In this document: one piece after another, positions 35,038 to 48,300 of the stretch
Position numbering within the stretch: position 1 is the first letter of the stretch
Layout: each line of letters opens with the position of its first letter
Made by a program: the position numbers and the translations under genes
The notes under the pieces: model-generated
The model's input: only the letters and a program-made list of their open reading frames with translations
What the model was told of the DNA's origin: nothing
Database searches by the model: none
Assembly (NCBI GenBank): GCA_027579435.1
Contig: JANBPK010001487.1
Span: forward strand, 1-64,000
DNA from: Candolleomyces eurysporus
Taxonomy: Eukaryota > Basidiomycota > Agaricomycetes > Agaricales > Psathyrellaceae
Length of the DNA: 64,000 bases
Reading direction: 5' to 3'

Positions 35038-38000
35038 TCAGGGAATACCAAACCGCTAAGGAAAGGTCAGAATTGGGCTTGGCTGAAAAAAAAAGGAAAG
35101 GCATAACGTACTGGCTTCAAAGCTTTGATAAGAAGCCAGTCTTCGTTAGTAGCTTCATGCCTGAAGTTGGTCTATGAAAAGTGTGGGAAGTCTGCTTGGG
35201 TGAAGAGAGGGACTGCACGAACCTTCAAAACATCGATACTCTGTCGACTGATATGACTGAGGACTTCGTCCTTATCATCAAAGTGGCGTCCAAACATCTT
35301 TGCCGATTGGTAGACGGCATGCTCTATCTTGACGGCAACGCCACCTCCTGCTTGTGATTTCTTCACCACCTATTCATTAGAGTTGAATGAGCTATCGGGC
35401 GGAGCATGTGGCAAATTTCGAAAGGACAAACATCTTGTGTTTTGTGATTGATCTCCAAAGAAGTGCTAATTGGAGTGTCAGCTGAGAATTCCAAAATCAA
35501 TGACGACGTGACTGGACGTACATCTTCCCAAGGTCAATGACAGTCTTGGCTCCTGTTGTTGGGTCCACTTTCACGACAGCAAGAGGAGTTCCAACTCGCA
35601 AGGTACCTTCGAGAATATCGACACCAACGATGATGGGGTCACGTTTACAGAATGCAGCAATGATCTTCAAGCGACATGGCCATACGGCTGAAGGAGCAGC
35701 ATCTCTACGCTTGGCTTCGGTAATCTCTTCGTTGTATGCCTTGAACGCGTCGAAGAGATGGTAAATGATATCGGCTAAACACAGATCTCAGTGACTGCAC
35801 CGGAGCAAGGATCAAAAACTATACCTTTGAACAATCGGATACCCATCTCCTCTGCCAATCGTTCTGCTTCCTTATCAACTGTAACGTCGAAGCAGAGAAT
35901 GCAGGCCAATTCTTTTGCCTTCTCCAACATCGTACCAGCACGCATGACATCGCGCTTGTACACAGGGCCAATGTTGATTCCAGAAACGGGAATCTTACTC
36001 GACTTGAGGAAATCCAGAAGAGCTTCAAGCGAACCCAAAGTTGAAGCCTGAACACAAACACCACGACCCGACTTATCGATACTGTTGAGCAACGTTGTAA
36101 GATCGGACATGACCTCGTCTTTGAGGTCATCTTCATCGTCGTCGGGGCCAACGACAAGAAGACGAGAACCAGCAATGGCCTTTTCCAAGTCTGGAGCGGC
36201 GATCTTCACTCCCAACGCGGCCTTGACTTCTTTATGATGCACATATGCGGACTAACGGCGAAACGATCAGGTACCACCACCGAACCAGGAACCCAAGAAA
36301 TACTTGCCTTGATTCTGAGTTCTCGAAGAGGCTGTGGCGTCAATAAAGCCCGGACTTGGGTGACAATCGGACCGTTTAGACCGCAGACCACGATCCTCTC
36401 TCCTTCGCGCAAGATACCGTTCGAAAGAACAACATCAATGGTGGTACCAAGACCTTCGATGACCTTGACTTCGAGAACGGTACACTCCAGCTCGGAAAGA
36501 TACATGAGCCGGTCGCTCATGCGTTGCTGGGTCAAGTTGACGAGCAACATGATCATGTCGGGCACACCTTCGCCAGTGATAGCAGACGTGGGCACGAGTG
36601 AGACGTTCCTTGCAAAGTTCTTGTTCTCGTAGTAAAGGACGGCGTTCAAACCTTCTTCAGCGAAAGCCAAAATGGTTTTAGAGACACGGTCTTCGAATTC
36701 GCGTTGGACACTGCGGGATTGCTTGGCTAGCGAGTCGCGGAACGCGTTGTCTGGGGTGGCTTGCCAGCCATAGATACGATCGATCTGAGGAAGAACGTCA
36801 AAATTCAGCAAAATCATGGGTTTGACAGCAAGAAGAAGGCCTACCTTGTTCAATGCAACAATAAACGGCGTCTTCTTGTCTCTGAGCAACCTCAGCGACT
36901 CTAGCGTCTGAGCCTCCAAGCCGTGCATGATATCAACGACAAGAATAGCAATGTTACACAGAGAACTTCCTCGAGTACGCAGGTTACTGAAAGACTCGTG
37001 TCCAGGTGTGTCAATAACAAGCAAGCCTGGAATCTTGTATTCCTGCGTGTTTTCCTGAAACCGGGAATCAGCACTTCGGAGGATAAGATAAGAGAAGAAA
37101 GCGATCGATATACTTGGTTCATCACCGCCGTCTTCGTCTTGATAGCTTCGACAGGGAAGTAGGTCGCACCGATCTGTTGGGTGATCCCACCGGCTTCGCC
37201 CTCTTGAACATTGGTTTGACGGATCTATGTCGAGGGAAGGTAAGCTTCAAGGGACATGAGGGAGAAACGGCCTCTCCCACCTTATCCAACAGTTTAGTCT
37301 TTCCTGTATCGACATGTCCCAAGATACAGCAAATGGGGCTACGAAGGTCGTCTTTGCTGCGAGCGGCCATCGCTTCTTCGTGAGCTTTCGCTCTCCGAGC
37401 TGCAGCCTCAGCCTTTTTCTTAGCTGCTAACTGCTGAGCCTTTGAGAGTTCTTCATCTGAAGAATCTGAATCCTCGTCCGAGTCATCCGAATCGCTTTCG
37501 GATGAGTCTGACTCGGACGACGATTCCGACGAAGATTCTGACGGTGGTGCAGCCTTTTTGCCGGGGGCAGGTTTGCCTTTGCTTTCCGGAGCGGGTGCTG
37601 CTTTCTTAGCTTCAGGTGCTGCACAAGGTGTTCAAGTCAAAGTTCGGCACATGGTGTGATGGGAAGACTGACCTTTGCCTGCCGGCTTCTTGGCTGGAGG
37701 CGCCGCCTTTGGCGTAGGCGCTGGCTTACCCTCCTTCTTACCCTCCTTCTTTACCTCCTTCTTTGCCTCCTCATCGCTCGAGGCATCCCAGTCGTCCTTA
37801 ACTGCGGATGCAGCGGGTTTGGCCTCCGGCTCTCCCTCACTACTATTCTCCCAATCAGATTTGGCAGCCGCTTCTTCCTTTGCAGGCTCAGCAGGTACAG
37901 GTTCAGGTGGTTGGGTAGGCGTAACCTCCGGCGATCGAGGTCTTGATTCCGGAGCAGGTGAGGCATCTTTCGTGTTGGGACCTTTCTTCTTACGGTTTCC

Positions 38001-39495
38001 ATAGACGACCTTCTTGGCAGCCGGCGGTGCACTCCCCGAGGCTTGTTGTAAACCCTCGATTTGCACACCAGAAGCTAAAAGAGCCTGTTTGCGTATTTCA
38101 GCCATTTGTCGCTCCTCCTTCTGTTTCTTCGTGAGAAGCTTGCCCTCCTTCTTCAGCTGTTCTTTCTTTGCCTAGAGTTTATTGTGAGTACGGGATCCGA
38201 AGGATGGAGTGCACGACAACTTACTTTCTCTTTCTCCTTCTTCCGCTGCTTTTCTTCCTCTTTCTTCCTCTTTTCTTCCTCAATTTGTCTTTCCTCCTCC
38301 TCGATCCGCAATCTCTCTTCTTCCTCCCGACGTTTGGCCTCTTCCTCTAAACGCTTCTTCTCCTCCATCATAGCCCTCAGGGCACCGATGCCGCCTTTGG
38401 CAGGCTTTTTGGATGAAGCCGCTGGTGCAGGGGCAGGGGCAGGCTCTTCATCTTTCTTGCCTTTCTTCTTCTTCTTTTTCTTAGAATCAGACTTTCCTGG
38501 CGCAGCTTCATCTCCGTCTTCATCATTCTCATTCGATGGTTGTGGCTCTGGAGCTGAGGCTGGGGCTGGAGCAGGTGCAGGCGCAGATTCTGTATCTCCT
38601 GCAGCGGCGGCTTTCTTCGCAGCTGCCTGAGCTTTCTTCTTCGCCTGAAGTACAATATGATCAGCTATAGTTGGCTTTGCTCTGTTGAGCCGTACCGTAC
38701 CTTTTCCTTCTCCTTTTTCAGCTTTTCCTTCTCCTTCTTCGAGAGAACTTTCGGTCCAGCGTCTGCCTCGTCCGCATCGCCGTCGGCGTCAGGCTCTGCC
38801 TGTGGCTGAGGAGTTGCAGCTCTTTGCGGAGTGGCAATAGGGGTTTCTAGAATAGATGATCAAAAAGTTAATGAAAAATGGAGGTGCCATGAAATCGGGC
38901 GGCGGACCTTTAGCAGCTTCAGGCTCCTCATCGTCATCTACAGCATTGGATTTCTTCTTTCCCTTCTTATCCTTCTTCTTTTTGTCCTTCACGGGACCCC
39001 ACTCCTCGTCAGCCAATTCCTCTGCCGTCATCTGGACTGGACCCTTGTCAGCTGGAGCAGCCCCAGCCTCAGCGATCTCGTCGTCCTCATCTTCCTGTAC
39101 GGCCTTGTTTTTCTTCTTTTTGTCCTTCTTTTTGCTGCTGGACGCCTTGATGGCAGACTGGAGGAATAAATCAGACTTTGGAGAACATTAATTAAAACAT
39201 AGAGACGGACCATCAGTCCCCCGAAATCTTCGTTCTCATCTGGGATTTCTGGCCCCCCATCGTCGGCCAAGGCTGCAAACGCAGAGAAACCAGCCTTCGG
39301 CTTTGGCGCAGAGCTGTCGTTATCCGACTCTTCTCCCTGTTGTTGGGCAGCGGGAGCGGGGGCGACTGCCTCCCCAGCATTTGCCCTGCGAGATCGGTGT
39401 CAATCAGCCGGAGAATTTGAGTGATCAAGCTGGCCGCACCAGTAGTCGTCGTCGCCGCCTTTCTTACCCTTCTTTCCCTTGTTCTTTGGGGGCAT
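35038..39495 (-). CDS. FUN12: Translation initiation factor eIF5B
   Basis: Ribosome-dependent GTPase that joins the 60S subunit at the end of initiation. The start at 39495 reads [19 protein letters not shown]. The first half is a Lys/Glu-rich, low-complexity region with many short introns, as in other eIF5Bs. The G domain starts at about 37360: [17 protein letters not shown] (P-loop), then [16 protein letters not shown] (switch I), [18 protein letters not shown] (G3) and TPFIVALNK (G4; its Asp follows the intron). [15 protein letters not shown] is G5. Domain II ([20 protein letters not shown]) and domain III ([16 protein letters not shown]) follow. The C-terminus is rebuilt by two small exons: 35171-35112 ([20 protein letters not shown]) and 35055-35038 (RFGIP, then TGA), separated by a 56-bp intron. 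This matches the usual ending of the factor. Confidence 0.95.
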
Positions 39496-39642
39496 TTCGA
39501 GTGCTGTGTGTGGTGCTAAGGAAAGATAAAGGTGTAAATTGCAGTCCAAGTCCGGCAAATTGATGAGTGGGCGCGTGCGCCTGACTCTCGCTGAGTCCAG
39601 CGCCGGACCCGTGAACGATCATTTCTTTCGACCACCACAACC
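39496..39642. promoter_or_regulatory. Divergent promoter, eIF5B / Arl2
   Basis: Only 147 bp separate the two start codons, so both genes must share core promoter DNA. No TATA box was seen. Confidence 0.5.
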
Positions 39643-40608
39643 ATGGGTCTCCTCTCCATCATACGCAAGAATAGGCAGAAGGAGCGCGAAATGAGGATCT
39701 TATTCCTGTAAGTGCCACCGCCAGCGGATGATCTCCATGATTTGCCCTTCAACGGCCAACAGCGGGCTCGACAATGCTGGAAAGACGACGATTCTCAAGA
39801 AGCTCAACAACGAAGATATATCCGGGATTAGCCCCACCCTTGGATTCAACATCAAGACGTTCGTCCACGGAAAGTAGGTGCTTTGGGCACTGGATTGCCC
39901 GGAACAACTCATGATCGTACCCGTGGCAGGTATACTTTGAACATTTGTAGGCATTCCATCAATGATTGTCGTCCGTTGCGTTAATTTTACGTCCCAGGGG
40001 ATGTCGGTGGCCAGAGGACCCTCCGGCCGTACTGGCGAAACTACTTTGAGCAGACAGACGCGCTGGTTTGGGTCGTCGATTCTAGCGACAGAATGAGAAT
40101 GCAAGACTGCAAGGAAGAGCTCCACAGTCTGCTGACAGAAGACGTGAGTCGGACCAACTGCCTCCGTTTCCAGCGCGGACCTCAACGGTTCTTGACATAC
40201 GCCCATACACACCCATATTCTCTTCCCCGTTATCTCCTCGCGCTTTCCAATTCCACAGCGTCTCGCTGGTGCTTCCCTTATGATCTTCGCCAACAAGCAG
40301 GATTTACCTGGATCAATGACCGAGGCGCAAATTCAAGAGGTGAGTCCTTGGCCCGCTGGCCACTTGTAAGAATGGGGACTCTTTGGGTGGTATATAAAGC
40401 TCATTCGATGCTATTGGTTTAACAGGCCCTCGACCTTCCTTCTGTCAAATCTCACAACTGGACTATCTGGCCGTGCAGCGCTGTGACTGGAGAGAACCTT
40501 GTCTCCGGCCTGGATTGGGTAGTCAATGACGCTGCCAATCGCCTGTACTACAGTTCCACTGTCGTGAACACTCCCACCTCTTCAGATCCCACCGCGCAAC
40601 CACTCTAA
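39643..40608 (+). CDS. ARL2: Arl2-type small GTPase
   Basis: Arf-like GTPase; Arl2 (yeast Cin4) works with tubulin-folding cofactors and prenyl-protein release factors. The start at 39643 reads [20 protein letters not shown], with Gly2 kept. Short introns join [19 protein letters not shown] (P-loop), [32 protein letters not shown] (G3; the Trp codon is split by an intron) and [36 protein letters not shown] is the G4 NKQD motif and [19 protein letters not shown] contains G5 (SAVTG). The N-terminal KEREMRIL and the FEQTD and SAVTGEN signatures fit Arl2 better than Arf1 or Arl3. The tail ([13 protein letters not shown]) is slightly extended. Confidence 0.93.
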
Positions 40609-42940
40609 TACTATACTCATTCTCATTTGGCATCTACCTTCGCGTTCTCGAAATGTCTCTCTAGCTCTACCTTTCACCCGACGCAATGGATGTTGCAATT
40701 ACATCAGCCTTTGTCGCCTGTGAACCACAATTTTTCTTCCCTGACTCCAATTATTTGGATGCTCCAATAGGAGAGAAAAGTGTACCCTTCTCAGTGGCGT
40801 TGTGGCGTCTTGCATTTGTTATTCGACTAGTCCACTCGATGCCCAATTTCAACGGAACGGCGAGCGATCGAGCCTCCATCGGACCCCTATCGAACACACT
40901 CAGTCGTTTAAGGGTGTAAGGTACCGGCCTTAAACCTTTGTCTGACACGATTTCCCAGCTGCACAGCTAATCTGACGACTACTGCGGTGAGATCCACTTT
41001 GCAATTTCGAATCTGCACGAACAATACACTGATAGAAGTCTACTCTCTAGATGGCAGGATGTATGTCATGATGCATGATTGTTTCATTGCTCCATGCTGT
41101 TCCTTGGCGCATACACGTCTTTCTGCCAAACATCAATTGAATTTCATCGTCGACGTGTACTGCGAATAAGGGCAGTAACATTCCTCGAGTTCCCCGTGCA
41201 TCTAACTCCCGCTTTCCGTCGCGTTGAGGCTTATCTACCAGAATCGAAACTCGGGCTTTCTGCTTCTTGGAATTAGTCTTGAGTGGAGACCGAAGACCCA
41301 AGCTCCGCAAGCAGACAGAACCTGTGCGATATACTCATCCTTTTCTCTTCGGTGTCGAATTGGGAATACCGGTCGCTTCCAACGGGGGAGTTTGACTCAC
41401 CGGCCTTTTCTCGTGGTACGCACGGTGAATTATCTTTCCTATTATTATCACACTGACTTTGATTGCTTTCTGTTCAGTTAGCGCATGACTTGAGGGTGCA
41501 TTCGATCCCAATGGCCCGCCCAGCAAGCGAACTCGGCATGACATCGTCGCAGAAGGTGAACGGATATACTTGAAAGACCGTTGGAACTTTCTGTTCCTTC
41601 TATCCGAGTGAAACTCGATATTTCGGCGCTCATGGAGGAAGCGGCTACATCGGGGTCCGGGATGTATCCTATGCGTTTGTCGGTCGGCCAAGATCAATTC
41701 CGACCTTCCAAATTCCAGTCTGATGTTTAACAGGAAAACTATCCGTATTCGTTGGATATCCGAGTGTTTATGGCGTGTGCTCCGAGGATCATTTGGCCAT
41801 CAAAACCAACATTGAATGTTGACCGAGGAATATGTTGTATTTCCACAAATGCCTTTCCATCACATCGACCCGGCGTAGACGTCACCATCTGGTGATTCGG
41901 TATCTGTGTTCAGGGCGCGAGCCTCGGGAGTGTACGACTGCGCTCTGTGCACCCACCTGGCAATGATATCCGCGGTATTTTGAGGTGGGTTTGTCAAAAT
42001 TTCGTAGCGGTGGGCAAGGAGTGGGCGCAGCTGACTGTCTTGAACCCTGCAGCCCCGGAGATCTGATTTTGCAGTTTTGTGACCGTTCGAGGTTCAGGAA
42101 GCGACCACGATAAATAACGAAGAACACACAAACACACACTTGGGGAGCACGACGATTCAATAAACGCCCTAGGTTCGTCGGGAGACCTCGTTCGACAGAG
42201 TATAACGGAGGGATCAGCTCGAACCTTTGGGTTCTGACTGGGGAGAAATCCCAGATTCCCTGGAAACCTGGGTTTCCTGGAGGTGCGAGGTAAGCCCTGC
42301 CACGTGTAGTTAAATGGGGAATTGATCTCTGATGGTGTCCTCAAGGCGAATCTGCGATTACCACCTCCAATTAAGGTGCAATAGAGTTACTAAGAGGCCG
42401 AAGGCAGTAAGCTCAAGGCATGAGGTTCGTCTGCAGGTATCGACTTAGCAGCTGAGCTTCCTCCTGCAGTGTTATCTAACAAGGTTTTCTATTACGCCCT
42501 ACTGTCGGACGACACCAGCAGAGGATCTGGAAGTGAGTGTGTATGAAATCAAGCCTTCCTCACCTTCCAGAGTCACTTGTCAGGCCGCTTCTGAAAGATG
42601 CCTTCTTTGGTGTCCAGCCCCATTCGGTCGCTGTCCGTGTCCCATATCGAGAATCAGACACGACCCTGGGCAATATCCCAACAGCACCACGATGTTTCTC
42701 CTCGCAATTCCAGTCCACGATCTATGCTGTCACTTGGCTTTAGATTTCGCCCTTCACTTGCCGATCTGCTTGGCCCAAGGGAATCTCTAACCTCATCCCT
42801 TTCCGGTCTGTCCATCCAACTCTCGAAATCCTTTAAAGACCGCTGGCCGTTTACCGTCGATTCACCAGCCCTCCCATCCACCGCTCCTATCCTCTCGAGT
42901 TCTGGACATTCTCCAACAAACACTCCCATTCAACATCATC
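40609..42940. other. 2.3-kb region without recognised gene
   Basis: Only short frames on both strands and no recognisable domain. The last 350 bp hold an upstream frame (from ATG 42598) that overlaps the next CDS start. It probably serves as the promoter and leader of the methyltransferase gene. Confidence 0.4.
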
Positions 42941-44744
42941 ATGCCTTCGACAACAGCCACCTCGCCCTGCGTGCAGTTCCCCTCCACCTCAAAAGCCCTC
43001 CAATCTTCGTCGCTCTTGTCAGCGTTCAGCCCCCGGTCTTGGGTCACCTCTTTCGGTATGCTCATTCCCTTTACTTCTTAGCTGGTTACGAGTTTGTTGA
43101 ATGTTTCGTTCTCTTTAGCGCGCAATTCCATCCTTTCAGTGCTAGACGACGCCATCACTGTCGGTCACCTCACAATCTCCGACTCGGAAGGAACACACTA
43201 TTACGGCAAGTTTCAAAAGGGCTGCAATGACGTCCATTTGCAAGTCGTGAGCGACGATTTCTGGATGCGAATTCTTCTGTAAGTCCTCGATGGCATGAGT
43301 TTAAGAATTGGGTGCTCAACGTGGAATTCTTCTTAGATCTGGCGACTTGGGCTGTAAGTTTCTGGTGGCTAACTAACTCGTGCCGCTGCAGTCGCTGACA
43401 ATCTTAATAGTCAGTGAAGCTTATATGATTGGTGATATCCATGTATCGAACCTCAAGGGTGCGATGGACGTACGTCTGATTTACTTTCGGTCCATTCTGC
43501 AAACGGACTCTAATCGTATGCCCAGATTTGGCTCGAAAACCAATCCGGCATGGAGATGACGCTCTCTTCCACTGTCGCGAAAGTTTCGTCGGCGATGTCC
43601 GCACTCTACAACAGCTTCCTCGGTCAGACGCGATCTCAAGCACGGCTCAATGCTATCGCCAGCTACGATCAGTCCAACGAGTTGTTCAAGGCTTTCCTTA
43701 GCAAGGAGATGATGTACTCCTGTGCATTGTGGTCCCAGGAAGAGGGTGGTGTTCGTGGCGATTTGGAACTTGGTCCGATGCCCGGCGACCTTGAAGCTGC
43801 GCAGCGCCGAAAGCTCCACCATGTCCTTCGCGCAGCTCGCGTGAAGCCCGGCGATCGTATTCTCGAATTCGGCAGCGGTTGGGGTGGACTCGCTATCGAG
43901 GCTGCCCGCTCCTTCGGCTGCGAGGTCGATACTTTGACCTTGTCGATTGAGCAGAAGAAGCTCGCTGAAGAGCGAATCAAGGAGGCTGGCTTTGAAGGTC
44001 GCATTCGGGTTCACTTGATGGACTACCGCGAAATCCCCGCTGAGTGGGAGAAGGCTTTCGATGCCTTCATCAGCATTGAGATGATCGAGGTGTGTTTTTC
44101 TTTCTATCGATATTTGATGCAACCCATGCTTATTGGAGACCTCCAGCACGTCGGACCAAAGTACTACAGCACATACTTCAAGCTCGTCGACTTTGCTCTC
44201 AAATCGCGCAATGCGACTGCTGTTGTCACCTCGTCGACATTCCCCGAATCACGGTTCTCTACCTATCAGTGAGTCATCTGTTCACCAAACCGCGGGTTCC
44301 TTGCTGACAGTCTTTATTATTCAGGGCTGAGGACTTTATGCGCAAATACATGTGGCCCAACTCGAGTCTTCCCAGCGCCACCGCTCTGATCACTGCATCA
44401 CAGGCAGGGTCGCAAGGAAGGTTCACCCTCCAAGGTGTTGAGAACCACGCCGCTCACTACCCACGGACACTCCGTGAATGGGGACGACGCCTCGAAAACA
44501 ACTTGAGCCAAGAGATGATCGCCAAGGACTACCCTTCACTGAAGAGCGACGCCGATTTCGAGGTCTTCAAGCGAAAGTGGCAGTATCTGTTTGCCTACGC
44601 TGGAGCTGGCTTCGCAAAGGGCTACATCACTTGCCACATGCTTACATTCATCCGCGAGGTATGTTGTTGTATTCTGATTTGGACTGGATCAGCTGCTGAC
44701 ATACACGCTTTCTTCAGAATGACTGGCCAGAGCGCTGCGATTGA
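42941..44744 (+). CDS. Cyclopropane-fatty-acyl-phospholipid synthase-like methyltransferase
   Basis: SAM-dependent enzyme that adds a methylene (or methyl) group to unsaturated acyl chains of lipids. The start is ATG 42941 (MPSTTATSPCVQFPSTSK), in phase with the following exon VTSF-ARNSILSVL. N-terminal lipid-binding region: SEGTHYYGKFQKGCNDVHLQ. A 17-nt microexon (43337-43353) completes SGDLGFSEAYMIGDI, the conserved GDLGF-EAYM motif. ENQSGMEMTLSS leads to YDQSNELFKAFLSKEMMYSC (substrate-pocket Y-D and MMYSC), then EFGSGWGGLAIEAARSFGC, the SAM-binding glycine motif, and AFDAFISIEMIEHVG. C-terminal signatures are YMWPNSSLPS and YHR-like segments; the end is FIRENDWPERCD with stop at 44742-44744. 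All key family motifs are present. Substrate and physiological role in this fungus are inferred only. Confidence 0.9.
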
Positions 44745-45301
44745 GCACTCTCCACGACACGATGCACACACTGTGTCTATTGGGTCCTGTCGGACACAAC
44801 CAAAACGTCGCGACTCGCGAATACAACGTGCAGGACCTCGCTTGGATGTTTATAAGTAATTAATGGACATTAAACTTAGAGTAGCTGAACAAGGCCACCT
44901 AGATGGCATGTTCGGAACGTTCTTGTATATTTTTATACCACGTCGGAAGGAGCCCAAACACATGCATTATCTGTAGACATACTTACTTGTACATTACGCC
45001 CTGATTAACTTAAGCAGAATGAAAAAGATTGAATAGGCACAAAGTGGGCTGGAGGACGTAATGTTTCCTTTTTGGCATATGTCCGACCGTGTCGTCGTCA
45101 AGATCAGCACGCGTTTTGCTTTTGACAACGACCAGAACACCGAACCCCAGTTTTTCCCAGAACGACTTGAACACCCACGAAAACTACACGACTTTCTTTT
45201 ACTCTGTATTCTTCCTATTGCCTGAGCTCTTCGTGAGCTGGGCGCCTCTTTACCCCTGTCTTTACCTACTCTCCAACACCGGTCAATAACACGAAAACAA
45301 G
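44745..45301. other. Intergenic: methyltransferase 3' flank and kinesin promoter
   Basis: 557 bp between two plus-strand genes. AT-rich sequence after the stop fits a terminator; pyrimidine-rich sequence precedes the kinesin start. No gene seen. Confidence 0.5.
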
Positions 45302-48300
45302 ATGGCTGAAGCTGGCGAGGGCAACATCAAGGTCGTGGTGCGATGTAGGCCTCTCAATTCTCGAGGTGAGCACTTGCACCCCACTCCAATGGCTTGTCCT
45401 TTCGCGGGGGACTGATGTCTGGCCAACTAGAACTCGCTCGGGGGGCAAAGCCTCTCATTCGAATGCAGGGCAACCAGACGTTCTTGGACCCACCGGAAGC
45501 GGGTTCCTCACAAGACACGAAGCGCGCGACAGAGCGCAAGACTATGGCGTTCAGCTTCGACAAGAGTTACTGGTCAGCAGGACCGAGGGACGAGCCTGGC
45601 TACTGTTCACAGCAAACACTCTTCGATGATCTCGGAAAAGAGCTTTTGGACCACGGGTTCAATGGGTTTAATGCTTGTATTCTTGCTTGTGCGTCTCCCA
45701 ACTGCCTGTCCTGTGTAGTGGTGGCTGACATGGAGGTTGTACAGACGGTCAAACCGGATCCGGGAAATCATACAGGTGCGACGAATTGCCAACTGGCTGT
45801 CAATAGACGAGCTTAAAACTGCGCGTTTACAGTATGATGGGATGTTCGTGGCCGTTCTATTGCTCAATTCTTCAATATACTCATTGGAACTATAGATGGG
45901 CCGGACAAGGGTATTATCCCTCTCACTTGCCTTGAACTCTTCGATCGAGTGGAGAAGAAAGAGTCTGCAGATCCAAACCTAAAGATAACAGTTGAAGTCT
46001 CATATATTGAGGTCAAGCGTCGTTTCTCGGAGCCATCATCTGCATTCGGCTCACTATCCTCTAGATTTACAACGAGAAAGTGCGCGACCTCTTGAACCCG
46101 AAGAACACAGGCAATCTCAGGGTTCGAGAACACCCAAGCTTGGGTCCTTATGTCGAAGATCTTTCCAAGCTGGTTGTTAGCGGGTATGAAGAGATGATGA
46201 ACCTTATGGACGAAGGGAACAAGGCCCGAACAGTCGCTGCTACCAACATGAACGAAACGTACGTGTCTTCTTTCCTTCCGCTTCTTTTGTGGTGCCTCAT
46301 TCTTCCTGTACCTGTTACGTCGTACCGTATGGTAGAGCCGTAGGACTGATATCGTTTCCCCTTCCTCAGATCATCGCGGTCGCATGCCGTATTCACCCTC
46401 TTGGTCACAATGAAGCGACACGATGTAGACACCAATATGGACACGGAAAAGGTGTCTAGGATCAGGTGCGACAATTCAGGTTCATTATCACTGCCGAGTG
46501 CTGACTAGTCCCAACAGTCTGGTGGATCTGGCCGGCTCGGAACGAGCAAATTCTACTGGTGCCACTGGGCAACGGCTGAAGGAGGGTGCTAATATTAACA
46601 AGTCCCTCACAACGCTGGGAAAGGTCATTTCTTCGCTTGCAATGGCTAGCACGGCTGAGACAAAGAAGGGGAAGAAGGGAAAGGATGCTGACTTCGTTCC
46701 GTATCGTGATTCGGTGCGTGATTGTCGCTTTTTTTTCTTCGAGGCCCCGATTGGTGCTCACGCTGTTACGTATGTTCTTCCCCAATGCTCGTGCCGGCTT
46801 TCTATTGGACGTGCTTGCTTCTGCGTACAACCGGCTGTTTCGAATCCTCAGGTCCTTACATGGCTACTCAAAGACAGTCTCGGAGGAAACTCGAAAACGG
46901 CTATGATTGCCGCAATCTCTCCTGCTGATTATGAGGAGACCCTCAGTACGTTGCGATATGCCGATCAGGCCAAGAAGATCAAGAACAAGGCCGTGGTGAA
47001 CGAGGATCCCAATGCGAAGCTTGTGCGTGAGCTCAAGGAAGAATTGGAGATGTTGCGGGGTACGTTGAAATCGCACAATTTGCTCTATCAGGAATTGCGA
47101 CTCATATGTGCTTTCTTCTTGGCGTTAACAGCCAGAGTCTCTGGTGCAAGTGGCGAAGACGTCTTTGATCCAAAGGTACCGCCCCAGCTCCAAAAGGTCA
47201 CGTACCAAACCAAGGATGGGCGCATCAAGACCGTCACCAAAGCAGAGCTTCAAGACCAGATGGAAGCCAGCGAGAAGTTGATGCAAAGTCTGAACGAAAC
47301 TTGGGAAGAAAAGCTCGAGCGTACTCAGGAAGTGCAGAAGGAGCGAGAAAAGGCACTGGAAGAGCTAGGTATTACGGTCGAGAAGAATCTAGTCGGCGTG
47401 CATACCCCTAAAAAAGTACGAAATATTATCTCGGAAACGTTATCGACCGAATGCTGACCTATGAATCAGATGCCCCATCTCGTTAATTTGGTTAGTAGTC
47501 TTCTCAAAAATCCCCCTGAGTTCCTGATGTTTACTCTTGCGCTTTCTCGTAGAACGAAGGTGAGAGCCGCGTTGCCGCTGGGGACGTATTCATCTTCGGA
47601 CCGGATTCTGACGATGCTCCTTTTCTTTAGATCCTCTTATGAGCGAATGCTTGATCTACCAATTGAAGCTAGGGAAGACCGTCGTGCGTACCCAGTGACT
47701 CAGTGTATCTATCGTGCAAGATGTGCTGATTGGTTCCTACTAGGTGGGAAGACTGGACAGTGATGTTCCGGCCGCCATTCGTCTGAGTGGCGAGAACATC
47801 CATGAGGAACACTGTTACTTTGAAAACAACGATGGAAAGGTTACCTTGACCTCAATATCGGACAGTATCACGGTACGTCTACTACATTACGTTCTGGTAT
47901 GCTGGNTTTTTTATTCAACCTTATTTAGTTCTTAAATGGCAAACAAGTACCCCCAGACCAAGTAAGGACTACCTTTAGTCATAGGTACAACATATAGAAG
48001 CTAACATTTACGCACCAGCCTCATAGGCTGCGTTCCGGTTTCCGGATAATTCTTGGTAGGATTTCTTCTCGGTGTAGTGGGATTCGCCTAATGCTTGGAA
48101 ATTTCTAGGTGATCATCATGTCTTCCGATTCAATAACCCTGAAGAGGTTCGCAAGCAGAGGGATCGTGCAACCATGAGGTCCAACCTGCAGAACAGTATC
48201 TCGGCAGCGGATTTAGAGGCCATGAGTGCAGACTCTCCCCGGCCGGATTCACCGACTTCGGATGACGACTTGGATAATGTTGATTGGAACTATGCCAAGC

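Noticed and set aside
35172..35369. eIF5B ending at [10 protein letters not shown] with stop at 35172
   Set aside because: The apparent stop is the TAG of a splice acceptor; two further small exons restore the conserved C-terminus to 35038.
38106..38630. Plus-strand frame rich in Ser/Phe (174 codons)
   Set aside because: Complement of the Lys/Glu-rich low-complexity exons of eIF5B, which lack antisense stops because of composition.
42240..42290. Palindrome GGAAACCTGGGTTTCC
   Set aside because: A single 16-bp palindrome with a 2-bp centre and no repeats nearby; it can occur by chance.
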